Shown: piece after piece, positions 55,298 through 64,000 of the stretch
How the letters are laid out: each line of letters starts with the position of its first letter
How positions within the stretch are numbered: position 1 is the stretch's first letter
From: Nitrospirae bacterium GWF2_44_13
GTDB lineage: Bacteria; Nitrospirota; Thermodesulfovibrionia; Thermodesulfovibrionales; UBA1546
Assembly (NCBI GenBank): GCA_001805105.1
Contig: MHEE01000014.1
Span: forward strand, 1 to 64,000
Length of the DNA: 64,000 nucleotides
Direction of reading: 5' to 3'
Notes under the pieces: model-generated
Told to the model about the DNA's origin: nothing
Databases searched by the model: none
Seen by the model: only the letters and a program-made list of their open reading frames with translations
Made by a program: the position numbers and the translations under genes

Positions 55298-56073
55298 TTG
55301 ATTGCCTCTCTTAATTTAAGAAGAAAATTTCTGAATTCTCCGTTCAAACCTTCTTGAGCTTTTTTAACTATCGCGCTTCCGATAATCACGCCGTCAGAGA
55401 TGCCTGCCACTGCCTTAGCTTCATCAGGCGTAGAAACGCCGAATCCTACGGCAACAGGTTTATCCGTAATCCTGCGGATGTCATTTATTGATGTCTCAAT
55501 AGAGCCGTCAAGTAAAAGTTGAGCGCCGGTAATGCCGGTTATTGAAACATAATATATAAAACCCCTTGATGCGCCTGCAACCTTTTTTATTCTGTCTGCT
55601 GTTGATGTCGGCGCAAGAAGAAAGATTGCAGCCATTGCAGTATTTTTAGCAAGTTTTGTAAACTCTCCCGCTTCATCAGGCGGAAGGTCAGGTATTATGA
55701 CGCCGTCAACACCCGCATCTTTTGCATCCGCGAGAAATCTCCCTTCACCGTATTTAAAAATCGGATTGTAATATGTCATTAATACAAGAGGAATTTTTGT
55801 TTTTTGTCTTAAATCTTTAACAAAAGCAATTGCCTTTTTTAAAGTAACCCCATTTTTCAATGCCCTCTCCGCCGCCCTCTGGATTGTCGGACCGTCCGCG
55901 AGAGGGTCTGTGAAAGGAACGCCGAGTTCAACAATATCTGCGCCGCACTCCTCAAACATGAGGACAATCTCTTTTGTCTTCTCAAGAGAAGGATCCCCTG
56001 CCATTATATAAGGGATGAATGCTTTTTTATTCCGGGCCTTTAACCCTTTGAATAGCTTTTCTATCCTATTCAC
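55294..56073 (-). CDS. trpA: Tryptophan synthase alpha subunit
   Basis: 259 residues of TIM-barrel fold: catalytic Glu in [17 protein letters not shown] together with the second Asp, [20 protein letters not shown] and [10 protein letters not shown]. Releases indole from indole-3-glycerol phosphate. Overlaps trpB by 4 bp. Confidence 0.97.
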   Translation of the reverse strand: MNRIEKLFKGLKARNKKAFIPYIMAGDPSLEKTKEIVLMFEECGADIVELGVPFTDPLADGPTIQRAAERALKNGVTLKKAIAFVKDLRQKTKIPLVLMTYYNPIFKYGEGRFLADAKDAGVDGVIIPDLPPDEAGEFTKLAKNTAMAAIFLLAPTSTADRIKKVAGASRGFIYYVSITGITGAQLLLDGSIETSINDIRRITDKPVAVGFGVSTPDEAKAVAGISDGVIIGSAIVKKAQEGLNGEFRNFLLKLREAIK

Positions 56074-57245
56074 AGTTCTATCCCTTTGATATTTGCTACG
56101 TGCTGAACGTCTTTGTCCCCTCTTCCCGAAAGATTTATAATGATGATCTTATCCTTTGAGAGTTTAGGCGCGAGCTTAACTGCTTCTGCAAGCGCATGCG
56201 CAGATTCAAGAGCTGGAATTATACCTTCTTTTTTTGAAAGAAGTTCAAATGCAGCCAATGCCTCATCGTCTGTTGCATATGTATACTGAACTCTTCCGTT
56301 ATCTCTCAGATAAGGATGCTCAGGCCCTATGGATGCATAGTCAAGCCCCGCTGAAACAGAATGGGTTCCAAGCACATTGCCGTCATCATCCTGAAGGAGA
56401 TAGGTCTTGCATCCTTGAAATACGCCTACAGAACCGCCTGCAAATCTCGCCGCATGCTCGCCTGTATCTATGCCCTTGCCTCCGGCTTCTACGCCAATCA
56501 TTTTTATGTCATCGCCAAGGAATTCATGGAACAACCCCATTGCATTGCTTCCGCCCCCGACACAGGCAATCAGGTAATCAGGCAGTCTTCCTGCTGCCTG
56601 AAGTATTTGCCTCTTAGCTTCCTTGCCTATAATTGATTGAAAATCCCTCACCATTGACGGAAACGGATGGGGGCCGAATACCGTGCCTAATATGTAATGC
56701 GTAGTCCTTACATTTGTTGTCCAGTCTCTCAGAGATTCATTTATTGCATCTTTCAATGTCTGCGAACCAATAGCTACTTCTATAACCCGCGCGCCCAAAA
56801 GCCTCATTCTGAAAACATTCAATGCCTGTCTTTTCATGTCCTGAGTGCCCATGTAAACATCACATTCAAGGCCGATAAGCGCAGCGCCCGTGGCAGTTGC
56901 AACTCCATGCTGTCCGGCGCCCGTTTCAGCGATGACTCTTTTTTTGCCGATTCGTTTTGCAAGAAGCGCCTGCCCCAGCGCATTGTTTATCTTGTGAGCG
57001 CCTGTGTGAGCCAAGTCTTCCCTTTTAAGATATATCTTTGCTCCTCCGAGATGTTCCGTAAATCTCTTTGCAAGGTACAGCGCAGTTGGTCTTCCTATAT
57101 ATGTTTTCTGGAGGTCTGCAAGCTCTTTCTGAAAATCTTTATCTTTCCTGTATCTACTATATGCTTCTTCAAGTTCAATGAGCGCAGGCATCAATGTCTC
57201 GGGAACAAATCTTCCGCCATACTGTCCGAAATAACCTTTCTTCAT
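56070..57245 (-). CDS. trpB: Tryptophan synthase beta subunit
   Basis: 391 residues, with [19 protein letters not shown] lysine in [23 protein letters not shown], phosphate loop [10 protein letters not shown] and SGRGDKDV. Condenses indole and serine. The other trp genes are not in the window. It overlaps a small zinc-ribbon gene upstream by 4 bp. Confidence 0.98.
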   Translation of the reverse strand: MKKGYFGQYGGRFVPETLMPALIELEEAYSRYRKDKDFQKELADLQKTYIGRPTALYLAKRFTEHLGGAKIYLKREDLAHTGAHKINNALGQALLAKRIGKKRVIAETGAGQHGVATATGAALIGLECDVYMGTQDMKRQALNVFRMRLLGARVIEVAIGSQTLKDAINESLRDWTTNVRTTHYILGTVFGPHPFPSMVRDFQSIIGKEAKRQILQAAGRLPDYLIACVGGGSNAMGLFHEFLGDDIKMIGVEAGGKGIDTGEHAARFAGGSVGVFQGCKTYLLQDDDGNVLGTHSVSAGLDYASIGPEHPYLRDNGRVQYTYATDDEALAAFELLSKKEGIIPALESAHALAEAVKLAPKLSKDKIIIINLSGRGDKDVQHVANIKGIEL

Positions 57246-57457
57246 CTATTTATCCTCTTATGATACTTGCCTGTGAGTCTGTCGCTGGAGCCTGAAAAGG
57301 GACTCACCTGGGTCCCTTCAGGAATAAACTCGCCGCATTTGCAATTCCATCCGCCTCCATCCGCAGCCTTAGCTTTATCAAGCTCTCTACCGCAAACAGG
57401 GCAGAGAGGTTTTATATCGTCCATCGTAACAGATGTTTTTTCAGGATTTTTTCCCAT
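57242..57457 (-). CDS. Small zinc-ribbon protein
   Basis: 71 residues with CPVCGREL and CKCGEF, a four-Cys zinc ribbon, and a basic C-terminus. ATGA overlap with trpB makes it the first gene of the trp unit. The true start may be the Met at residue 12. Function unknown. Confidence 0.6.
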   Translation of the reverse strand: MGKNPEKTSVTMDDIKPLCPVCGRELDKAKAADGGGWNCKCGEFIPEGTQVSPFSGSSDRLTGKYHKRINR

Positions 57458-57565
57458 TTCAGAGAAATATTATAGCACATTGCGGCTTACTGCTATATGA
57501 GAAATATATGGTTTACGCCCTCTGTTCTCTGGCCCTGCGAATAGTTTCTTTTTTAAGCGGTTGTT

Positions 57566-57600
57566 GTTTCTAATTTCTAATTTTCTATTTAGTTTCATCT
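57566..57600. repeat. Heptamer array in the gap before the zinc-ribbon gene
   Basis: Units GTTTCTA, ATTTCTA, ATTTTCT, ATTTAGT, TTCATCT. Intergenic, between convergent-free minus-strand genes. Confidence 0.7.
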
Positions 57601-57619
57601 ACAGCGAGACTAAAGGTAA

Positions 57620-58012
57620 TTAGAAGCATTTTTGCTTTCCTGCTCCATGACTGGTGCTGTTTTTAATAGAAATTACTTTTCCACCTGATACTTCAATGAT
57701 TTTATTAAAACTCCCTTGCCCACAGTTATAAAACCATTTATCAACTGATTCAGTAACGGCAGCAAAAGAGCCCGTTGTTATTAAATTTGGACTCTTTTTT
57801 TGGGTTTTGCTTTGAAAGACTCCTCCTGTTTTATCGTATGCTTTTGCCGTATAATCTGGCTCGCCACATTTCTTTATAAGGTCAAATACTGCATCATTCT
57901 CGCATACTAAATCAGAGCCGCCATCATTGAGGCACCTTATACACTCTGCCTTAACCGCAGATGAAGTCAAAATAAAAATCAAAAAAGACACAAAACCTAA
58001 AATAGTTTTCAT
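57620..58012 (-). CDS. Exported DUF2845-like protein
   Basis: About 130 residues from ATG 58012 (GGAGG upstream), which starts a signal peptide (MKTILGFVSFLIFILTSSAVKA). The mature part has CIRCLNDGGSDLVCENDAVF and DLIKKCGEPDYTAKAYD, as in the DUF2845 family, and the C-terminal DKWFYNCGQGSFNKIIEVSGGK. Periplasmic, several cysteines, function unknown. Weaker GC bias than neighbours. Confidence 0.75.
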   Translation of the reverse strand: MKTILGFVSFLIFILTSSAVKAECIRCLNDGGSDLVCENDAVFDLIKKCGEPDYTAKAYDKTGGVFQSKTQKKSPNLITTGSFAAVTESVDKWFYNCGQGSFNKIIEVSGGKVISIKNSTSHGAGKQKCF

Positions 58013-58082
58013 AACTTGCCTCCGTATGATTTTACTTAATTCAATTATACACAATTTGCCGCAATCCAGCCTCACAGAAAAA

Positions 58083-58118
58083 CAGAGGGGCAAGGCTCTC
58101 AAGAGCCTTGCCCCTCTG
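58083..58118 (-). terminator. Rho-independent terminator of the SIMPL gene
   Basis: Perfect 17-bp arms (58083-58099 and 58102-58118) with T5 next on the minus strand. It separates the SIMPL gene from the DUF2845 gene. Confidence 0.85.
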
Positions 58119-58148
58119 AACTTGTCACCTGCCGTTGCGAATTCCGTT

Positions 58149-58847
58149 TTAACTGGGTATTAACTCAAAATTTACGCTATATTTCAGATAAACAATCCTT
58201 TCATTACCTTTCAATTCTATATTAATGTCATCATCTGAGCCACCTCTCGAAGGAGCATAACATCTAATAGTGCTCCAATCGTTATCTCCATAGTTACCAG
58301 CGCCCATGGATTCTTTCGCAAATTCCTGAATTTCCAATGGTTTCCCGACTTTCATCCCCAGACTGGCGGCCAAACTCTCTGCTTTTTCAAGAGCATTCTT
58401 GCAAGCTAACTCCCTTGCTTTTAAAATATCCTTAGCCTTTGATTTAAAAATCGGGGTTCTCTCGTCAATTCTTATTGATATTCTTTTGTCCTTCTTGTTT
58501 AACCACTCTGCTTTTTCTAAAGCCTTATAAGCTTTATACCTGTCACCTGTCCTGATGGTAACCTTATGAGAAACAATAATCCCCTTTTTATCCTTTTTCT
58601 CCAGTTTCCACCATGGAGTATAAGCGTCTGTGCCGGCATAAAACAGTTGTTTCTTCGGTATGCCTTCGTCAATAAGGAATTTAATTAACTTGTTCTTGTA
58701 TTCACCGGCCTTGGCTAATATAGGATCGCCCTTCTTGGCAGCCTGAATATTGAGTATAATGTCAATAAACCATGTTTCCGGGTACTCAAAATAATACGCC
58801 TCGCCGACAACTCCGATGTAATTCTTAGACACTTTCATACCCTCCAT
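58149..58847 (-). CDS. SIMPL-domain (DUF541-like) protein
   Basis: 232 residues with VVGEAYYFEYPETWFIDIIL, the segment KARELACKNALEKAESLAAS and LGMKVGKPLEIQEF, typical of SIMPL proteins. Most relatives are exported, but no signal peptide is seen here; the start may be the Met at residue 4. Function unknown. Own terminator downstream. Confidence 0.75.
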   Translation of the reverse strand: MEGMKVSKNYIGVVGEAYYFEYPETWFIDIILNIQAAKKGDPILAKAGEYKNKLIKFLIDEGIPKKQLFYAGTDAYTPWWKLEKKDKKGIIVSHKVTIRTGDRYKAYKALEKAEWLNKKDKRISIRIDERTPIFKSKAKDILKARELACKNALEKAESLAASLGMKVGKPLEIQEFAKESMGAGNYGDNDWSTIRCYAPSRGGSDDDINIELKGNERIVYLKYSVNFELIPS

Positions 58848-58924
58848 GCTTTTTTAATCAATCCGCAAAAGCGGAATATGTGCCCTAATTTCATTTCACT
58901 AGTTCCATAAGTATATGTGCATAT

Positions 58925-59428
58925 TCATTTTAAATTCTCCCTTTCATTGTCTGAATCTGAGCCTGATTCTGGAAACTTTTCTAGTTTTTTGATTAATTCT
59001 TTAATTTCCTCTTTTGTTTTTCCCTTTAGCAGTAGCAGAATTCCCTCTTCTTGTTGTTTCTCAGACAGCGATTCCCATCTTGCATTTTCCTTAAGCTTTA
59101 AAACAGTCTCCTGCCAAGACTTCATTTCGATATTATCATCCAAGCCGGAATCTACATACTCATTTAGAACATTGCTCCAATAATCGATAATTTCATATGG
59201 GCAATCAATTGGACTGGCCATTATTTTATTTATTTCTAAAGCGATACGTTTCTTTAAAGTCAAAAATAAGTTCGTTGCTATTCTCTTATTTTGTTCATCA
59301 TAATTACCATTTTTAATATCATCTATATACGAAAGAAAATCAGCAAGGTAGCTTAGCCCTTTTAGAGTATTACTATGATCTTCAAATTTATCTAACAAAT
59401 AGTGTATCCGATCTATCTCGGTTGGCAT
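58925..59428 (-). CDS. Unknown helical protein of the RHH-like cassette
   Basis: 167 residues, mainly helical, acidic, no known motif (MPTEIDRIHYLLDKFEDHSN; C-terminal KGKTKEEIKELIKKLEKFPE). AT-rich, unlike the core genes. Last of three genes on the minus strand (60297-58925), 9 bp after the DUF4258-like gene. Confidence 0.6.
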   Translation of the reverse strand: MPTEIDRIHYLLDKFEDHSNTLKGLSYLADFLSYIDDIKNGNYDEQNKRIATNLFLTLKKRIALEINKIMASPIDCPYEIIDYWSNVLNEYVDSGLDDNIEMKSWQETVLKLKENARWESLSEKQQEEGILLLLKGKTKEEIKELIKKLEKFPESGSDSDNERENLK

Positions 59429-59437
59429 TTCATTCTC

Positions 59438-59698
59438 CTACCGTATTTTATGATAAGTTGTTATTACTTCGTTATCGTCTTCGTCTATAATTATTGCTTT
59501 CCCCTCAAGCCTATCAAGACTTTGAATGCATTTTTTCAAAACTTCAATTGCTTCTTGCTTATCCTTTCTCGATATGAAATATTCGCAAACACCTCCTGGC
59601 TTCGTGACTTTAGTACCTAAAGACTTTATTATCTCAATACTCGTTTCTTTTACTCCTCTCTGTTTACAGCGTACTAAACAATGCTGAGTTAGATTCAC
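59438..59698 (-). CDS. DUF4258-like small protein
   Basis: 86 residues: TQHCLVRCKQRGVKETSIEI and the end VITTYHKIR match the DUF4258 pattern (HA..R..RGI.. and a C-terminal TxYHK), known from toxin-like small proteins. Middle gene of the cassette, 14 bp downstream of the RHH-like gene. Confidence 0.65.
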   Translation of the reverse strand: MNLTQHCLVRCKQRGVKETSIEIIKSLGTKVTKPGGVCEYFISRKDKQEAIEVLKKCIQSLDRLEGKAIIIDEDDNEVITTYHKIR

Positions 59699-59712
59699 TT
59701 GCCCCTCCTTTT

Positions 59713-60297
59713 CTATGGTTCGATTGGTGTTCCTTCAGATAAAAATTCATTTATTGCCTCTGAAATCTCCATGAGATGATGTGTGATCCAATAGTATCTT
59801 GATACTATTGGATCATTACGCCCTAATTTCTCTATAAGCTTTTTTTCTACTTCGTCTGCATGCTCAGCGAATGGATTGATAAGTTCATCCAGAGCTTCAA
59901 GATACTTCTCTTTTTTACTTGTAGTCTCCTTATCCACAATAAGCAAAAGAATTTTGACAATTGCGTCTATGAATTGGTCTCGTGGGATTCTATTCTTATT
60001 TGCATGGTCTGTTATCTTTGAAAGCGTGTTTTTTCTAATAATATATGTTTTGCGTATTGTCTCGCCTTCCTTATTAGTGACCTCTGGAAAGCTTTCTATT
60101 TTTTCTTCTATAAATTCATAAGCGTTAAACGCCATATCAAAAATGTCAGCTATTTTCTCGCCTTGCAATTTTGATAGTTTTTTAATTGCCTCATGTCCTT
60201 TTCTGGTGAACCTAAGGGTCGTACGCAATAATTGTTGTTTTTCCGGAAACTTAAACCCTTCAACTGCTTCTTTGATTAATGCTTCTTTCGTTTTCAT
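59713..60297 (-). CDS. Two-fold ribbon-helix-helix-like protein (putative cassette regulator)
   Basis: 194 residues. Two segments look alike: LRTTLRFTRKGHEAIKKLSK (about 24-43) with the helix IADIFDMAFNAYEFIEE, and IRKTYIIRKNTLSKITDHAN (about 80-99) with DQFIDAIVKILLLIV. Both have a basic strand followed by two helices, as in RHH DNA-binding domains. The rest is helical and unrecognised. It is first in the cassette, behind a strong promoter with a palindrome in its spacer, so autoregulation is plausible. Confidence 0.55.
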   Translation of the reverse strand: MKTKEALIKEAVEGFKFPEKQQLLRTTLRFTRKGHEAIKKLSKLQGEKIADIFDMAFNAYEFIEEKIESFPEVTNKEGETIRKTYIIRKNTLSKITDHANKNRIPRDQFIDAIVKILLLIVDKETTSKKEKYLEALDELINPFAEHADEVEKKLIEKLGRNDPIVSRYYWITHHLMEISEAINEFLSEGTPIEP

Positions 60298-60322
60298 ATG
60301 ACCTCCAAGCTTTAATGACTTT

Positions 60323-60351
60323 ATAATACCATATAATTAATAGTATGTCAA
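60323..60351 (-). promoter_or_regulatory. Strong promoter with operator-like palindrome
   Basis: On the minus strand TTGACA (60351-60346), 17-nt spacer, TATTAT (60328-60323). An imperfect 21-nt palindrome with ATAC/GTAT ends (60326-60346) fills the spacer, a good place for a repressor. Confidence 0.65.
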
Positions 60352-60405
60352 GTAATATTTATAACTTGATGATAAATTATCTTCTTATTCAATATAATCA
60401 TCTTT

Positions 60406-60546
60406 ATGAATAAAGCTATTGATTTTAAAATATATTTAAGGCATGTCGATTACCTGAAGGAAGAAAAGGACAGGGGGAGGAAAAATAGAATCAAGGCAAA
60501 ATTAGGCAGAAAAATTGTAAACGCAATGCGGATATCCCAATTTTAG
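60406..60546 (+). CDS. Possible 46-residue basic peptide
   Basis: ATG 60406 to TAG 60546: MNKAIDFKIYLRHVDYLKEE and a Lys/Arg-rich remainder. TATAAT at 60393-60398 ends 7 nt before the ATG, the same spacing as other genes here. No homologue recognised; may be a remnant. Divergent from the RHH-like cassette. Confidence 0.3.
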   Translation: MNKAIDFKIYLRHVDYLKEEKDRGRKNRIKAKLGRKIVNAMRISQF

Positions 60547-60557
60547 CCGACTGCAAA

Positions 60558-60625
60558 ACAAAAAAAATGGCACAGACTTTTTTGTCTATGCCCTTTTGAA
60601 TTCATTTTAATCCTAATCCTCCCTT
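60558..60625. repeat. Left direct repeat flanking hicAB
   Basis: About 68 bp. It shares 24 identical bases (60584-60607) and similar flanks with 61117-61183. It contains a hairpin (GGCACAGAC, T6, GTCTATGCC) and a following CTTTT. Confidence 0.75.
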
Positions 60626-60667
60626 ATTGATTCCGTTCCCTGTCAGTGAAAGTGACCTAAAATTCCT

Positions 60668-60880
60668 TTACTGAACAGCAACATATTCTGCAAAAGAATG
60701 AGATTCAGGGATTGGCAATTTGTCCTCCAATAATCCACGAATATGCATTTCAATAGCTTCATGCATATTTTTTTCTGCCTCTTCACGTGTAGCGCCAGTG
60801 GCAATACAACCTGCCAAATCAGGTGAATATGCAGAATAGTTGCCATTTGCCTTTTCAAGTACAATAAGGAAACGATACAT
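60668..60880 (-). CDS. hicB: HicB-family antitoxin
   Basis: 70 residues: FLIVLEKANGNYSAYSPDLA, then GCIATGATREEAEKNMHEAI, the canonical HicB partial RNase-H fold. No HTH domain at the end. It is 1 bp downstream of hicA. Confidence 0.88.
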   Translation of the reverse strand: MYRFLIVLEKANGNYSAYSPDLAGCIATGATREEAEKNMHEAIEMHIRGLLEDKLPIPESHSFAEYVAVQ

Positions 60881-60881
60881 A

Positions 60882-61076
60882 TTATTTTCCCTCCTTCAAT
60901 TTGGCCTGCTTCAGGATGCTATTTAAAGTCCCCGGCGCCAAATCATCGCTGGGATGACCAGCAATTGTTACCCTGCCCGGCTTTGTAGGGTGTTTATATT
61001 GGCGATGGCTTCCTCTTGTATCAACCTGATACCAGCCATCCGTCTCGATTAATTTTATAATATCACGAATCTTCAT
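60882..61076 (-). CDS. hicA: HicA-family mRNA interferase toxin
   Basis: 64 residues: MKIRDIIKLIETDGWYQVDT, the catalytic His in RGSHRQYKHP, VTIAGHPSDDLAPGTLNSIL. Small dsRBD-like toxin that cleaves mRNA. Order hicA-hicB, different from the pair at 13.7-14.2 kb. Confidence 0.9.
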   Translation of the reverse strand: MKIRDIIKLIETDGWYQVDTRGSHRQYKHPTKPGRVTIAGHPSDDLAPGTLNSILKQAKLKEGK

Positions 61077-61116
61077 TTAATTTTTTTATTTCGTATATGC
61101 CAGCGCTATCTAAACA

Positions 61117-61183
61117 ACAAAAAAGGACATAAACTTTTTCGTCTATGCCCTTTTGAATTCATTTAATCCTGAGCCTCCTTTTA
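61117..61183. repeat. Right direct repeat flanking hicAB
   Basis: Copy of the element at 60558-60625 in the same orientation, 559 bp away; 24-bp identical core at 61141-61164. The hairpin is degraded in this copy. Confidence 0.75.
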
Positions 61184-61269
61184 AGGACAGGAAATATTAG
61201 CCAAAATATCTGCTATTATTATAGCAGTCCAATGGCATAATTTATATTTGAATTATAAGTTAAGGCTAT

Positions 61270-61299
61270 TTGACCCTAAATAATCACTTGGGGTAATAT
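61270..61299 (+). promoter_or_regulatory. Candidate promoter of the rhomboid gene
   Basis: TTGACC, 18-nt spacer, TAATAT. The rest of 61184-61326 contains one inverted repeat (CTGCTAT-TATT-ATAGCAG, 61210-61227), perhaps an operator. Confidence 0.4.
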
Positions 61300-61326
61300 T
61301 AATATCACGCAGAATGAGAAGAAAAA

Positions 61327-62004
61327 ATGTTTCCATATAAAGATGATACTCCAACACAAACATTTCCGTTCGTTACAATAGGGATAATCGCAATTAACGT
61401 TCTTGCCTATTTATGGGAAATCCTCTCACCTGTCGGCGAAAGGTATATCATTGATAACTACGGCGCGATTCCTTCAGGACTGCTGTCTTTTGAAAAGACA
61501 CAGGCGCTGCATCCGATAGCCACTGTTTTTTCATCCATGTTTCTTCACGGAGGCCTGCTGCACGTTGGCGGCAACATGCTTTACCTCTGGATATTCGGCG
61601 ATAATATTGAAGACAGGCTGGGCCACTTCAGGTTTCTTCTCTTTTATCTTGTAAGCGGAATTATAGCCTCATATGCGCATGCGATATCATCGCCTTCCTC
61701 AACTATGCCAATGATAGGCGCAAGCGGCGCCGTCTCAGGCGTCCTCGGCGCTTACATGCTTTTATTTCCTCATGCGCGGGTGCATACCCTGTTATTTTTT
61801 GGATTTTTTATTCAGGTTGTAAAAATTCCTGCCTTGATAGTTATTGGATTTTGGGCTATTATACAGCTTGTTAACGGAATCCTCAGCCAGGGGCTTTTAC
61901 CTCAGGGCGGAGTCGCATGGTTTGCACATATCGGCGGATTCCTTACGGGCCTTTTGACGATTAAGCTATGGCTGCCTAAAAGGAGGTTCAGAGAGTGGTC
62001 GTAA
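61327..62004 (+). CDS. Rhomboid-family intramembrane serine protease
   Basis: 225 residues, about six membrane helices. The N-terminal FPYKDDTPTQTFPFVTIGII, catalytic Ser in MIGASGAVSGVLGAYM and His in AHIGGFLTGLL are intact; HGGLLHVGGNMLYLWIFG contributes the oxyanion residues. Cleaves membrane proteins within the bilayer; substrate unknown. GAGAAG Shine-Dalgarno. Overlaps the next gene by 10 bp. Confidence 0.93.
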   Translation: MFPYKDDTPTQTFPFVTIGIIAINVLAYLWEILSPVGERYIIDNYGAIPSGLLSFEKTQALHPIATVFSSMFLHGGLLHVGGNMLYLWIFGDNIEDRLGHFRFLLFYLVSGIIASYAHAISSPSSTMPMIGASGAVSGVLGAYMLLFPHARVHTLLFFGFFIQVVKIPALIVIGFWAIIQLVNGILSQGLLPQGGVAWFAHIGGFLTGLLTIKLWLPKRRFREWS

Positions 62005-62957
62005 GTTGTCCCAAGTGCAAGATAAAGCTTAAAATCGCGGACGAAAAACTAACACCTGAAGGCGTGAGGTTTAAATGTCCGAAATGCAGTGCGGTTCTTC
62101 TCGTAAAAAAACCTGCTGTCCTGATAAAACCTCTTGAAGGAAAGGTAATTGTTGCGCACGAAGACCCTGCAATTGTTGGGAAGATGAGCGGTTTCCTTAC
62201 AAAGAAGGGATATACGGTTATTACATCAAGCGACGGGATAGACACGATGAAAAAAGCTATTAAGGAACTCCCGTTTCTTGCTCTTCTGGATGTTGCGCTT
62301 CCCAAGATATACGGCTTTGAGCTGTGCAAAAGGCTTAAGGAAAGGCCTGAGACAAAAGATATAAAAGTCATTCTGATTTGTTCAATCTACGACAAGACCC
62401 GATACAGGAGAGAGCCCAATTCCCTGCATGGAGCTGATGATTACATAGAAGAGCATCATATAGAAGATCTCCTTATGGAAAAGATTGAAGCGCTGCAGGG
62501 GATAAAAGAAAAAAGAGAAGAAGTTATAGAAAGGCCCAAAGAGCCTGTTCCGGAAAAACCACAACCAAAACCACAGCCCTTTGCAGAGATGCCTCCCAAA
62601 ATAGAGGCGCATCCGCCTCTGGCGGAGCTTCATGCGGCAATACCTTCAAGGCCGGAAATAAAGCCGGCAGTAAAACCGGAAATAAAAAAAGAGATAAAAA
62701 CAGAAGCGGATGACGCAGCGGAAAAGGCAAAACGGCTGGCAAGAACAATCATTGCGGATATTTACCTTTACAGTTCAACAAAGATGGAAGAAGCAATAAA
62801 GAAAAACACCTTCTACACGGAATTCGCCTCTGATATAAAAGAAGGGACCAAACTCTACAATGGCCGCGTGTCTCAGGAAGTTAAAAATAAAGGAGATTTT
62901 TTCCGTGAGGCAATAGAAAATTTCATAGAAAATAAGAAAAAAACCATAAAAATCTGA
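61995..62957 (+). CDS. Zinc-ribbon and receiver-domain protein with novel C-terminus
   Basis: 320 residues from a GTG with AGGAGG upstream. A four-Cys zinc ribbon of the MJ0042 type (CPKC at 5-8, CPKC near 28-31), a receiver domain (about 49-165, HEDPAIVGKM, LALLDVALPKIYG), a long Pro/Lys/Glu linker (165-235) and a helical C-terminal domain (AKRLARTIIADIYLYSSTKM). The receiver lacks the usual KP lysine context. A similar layout occurs in delta-proteobacterial proteins; role unknown. Confidence 0.8.
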   Translation: MVVSCPKCKIKLKIADEKLTPEGVRFKCPKCSAVLLVKKPAVLIKPLEGKVIVAHEDPAIVGKMSGFLTKKGYTVITSSDGIDTMKKAIKELPFLALLDVALPKIYGFELCKRLKERPETKDIKVILICSIYDKTRYRREPNSLHGADDYIEEHHIEDLLMEKIEALQGIKEKREEVIERPKEPVPEKPQPKPQPFAEMPPKIEAHPPLAELHAAIPSRPEIKPAVKPEIKKEIKTEADDAAEKAKRLARTIIADIYLYSSTKMEEAIKKNTFYTEFASDIKEGTKLYNGRVSQEVKNKGDFFREAIENFIENKKKTIKI

Positions 62958-63027
62958 AAAAGTCAGAAAATACAAGAGAAAATCCGATTAAACGAGATTT
63001 CAAGCCTTAAATCCCATTTAAAAGCCC

Positions 63028-63057
63028 TTGCCTTAAATGCCGGTTAGCTATTATATT
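63028..63057 (+). promoter_or_regulatory. Candidate groES promoter
   Basis: TTGCCT, 18-nt spacer, TATATT. The -10 touches the CIRCE operator. Confidence 0.5.
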
Positions 63058-63082
63058 AGCACTCTCTGTTAGTGAGTGCTAA
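63056..63082. promoter_or_regulatory. CIRCE operator (HrcA binding site)
   Basis: TTAGCACTC and GAGTGCTAA, separated by exactly 9 bp, a perfect match to the consensus. HrcA would repress groES-groEL here and release on heat stress. Confidence 0.97.
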
Positions 63083-63090
63083 CAAGTCCA

Positions 63091-63109
63091 ATCCCGATAT
63101 TATCGGGAT
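63091..63109. repeat. Palindrome ATCCCGAT-ATT-ATCGGGAT in the groES leader
   Basis: 8-bp arms, close to the palindrome within cbiM (33200). It lies in the 5' leader of the groES message. Confidence 0.7.
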
Positions 63110-63146
63110 AGCTATCAGTTAAACCTTAAGAAAGGAGATATGTTTT

Positions 63147-64000
<854 letters not shown>

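Overview
The window reads as a chromosome segment of a Gram-negative, probably anaerobic or microaerophilic bacterium. LptD, heptose kinase, a type IV pilus/type II secretion ATPase and a periplasmic triheme cytochrome c all occur. The mix (split b/b' ATP synthase operon, CooC, Ni/Co transporter, several HD-GYP and NtrC-type regulators) suggests Nitrospirota or Desulfobacterota; that placement is inference, since no rRNA gene is present. Most of the sequence is densely packed housekeeping DNA with many ATGA overlaps.

Layout. 1-4.5 kb: end of a receiver protein, HD-GYP regulator, birA, nth, an exported metallo-hydrolase and a SpoU methyltransferase. 4.5-10.5 kb: F1/b'b ATP synthase operon on the minus strand. 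10.6-14.3 kb: bioF, galT, cooC, a toxin remnant and a HicAB-like pair. 14.3-20 kb: comEC, then glmM-cdaR-cdaA (c-di-AMP synthesis) and a dCMP deaminase. 20-25 kb: Zn/Mn ABC importer, MFS exporter, tsaB-rimI. 25-30 kb: regulators, heptose kinase, cytochrome, ilvE, hemW, and a lipoprotein gene broken by an in-frame TAG. 30.3-36.4 kb: a small DUF2283 pair, lepA, and a Ni/Co ECF-type transporter operon ending in a nuclease-like HsdR_N protein. 36.4-42 kb: cysK, a large conserved unknown, lytic transglycosylase, zapB-like and zapA. 42-49 kb: NtrC-type regulator, phospholipase D protein, sensor kinase, pilC, pilB. 49-57.5 kb: a minus-strand chain trpB-trpA-GAF/HD-GYP-MBL hydrolase-accD, then folC-lptD. 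57.6-61.2 kb: AT-rich accessory island with small exported or unknown genes, a cassette with a two-fold RHH-like protein, and hicAB between direct repeats. 61.3-64 kb: rhomboid protease, zinc-ribbon/receiver protein, and groES-groEL under a perfect CIRCE operator.

The most unusual signal is not a gene. About twenty short arrays of degenerate tandem repeats, nearly all with a period of exactly 7 bp and each with its own unit, are scattered through intergenic gaps and, in frame, through conserved genes (atpF, bioF, tsaB, cbiM, cbiQ, a PLD gene, lptD, folC). Several families of short perfect palindromes are dispersed in the same way and in two places are combined with heptamer arrays. A second genome-wide signal is a -10-like hexamer placed 6-7 nt before the start codon of several genes without a Shine-Dalgarno sequence, which suggests frequent leaderless transcription.
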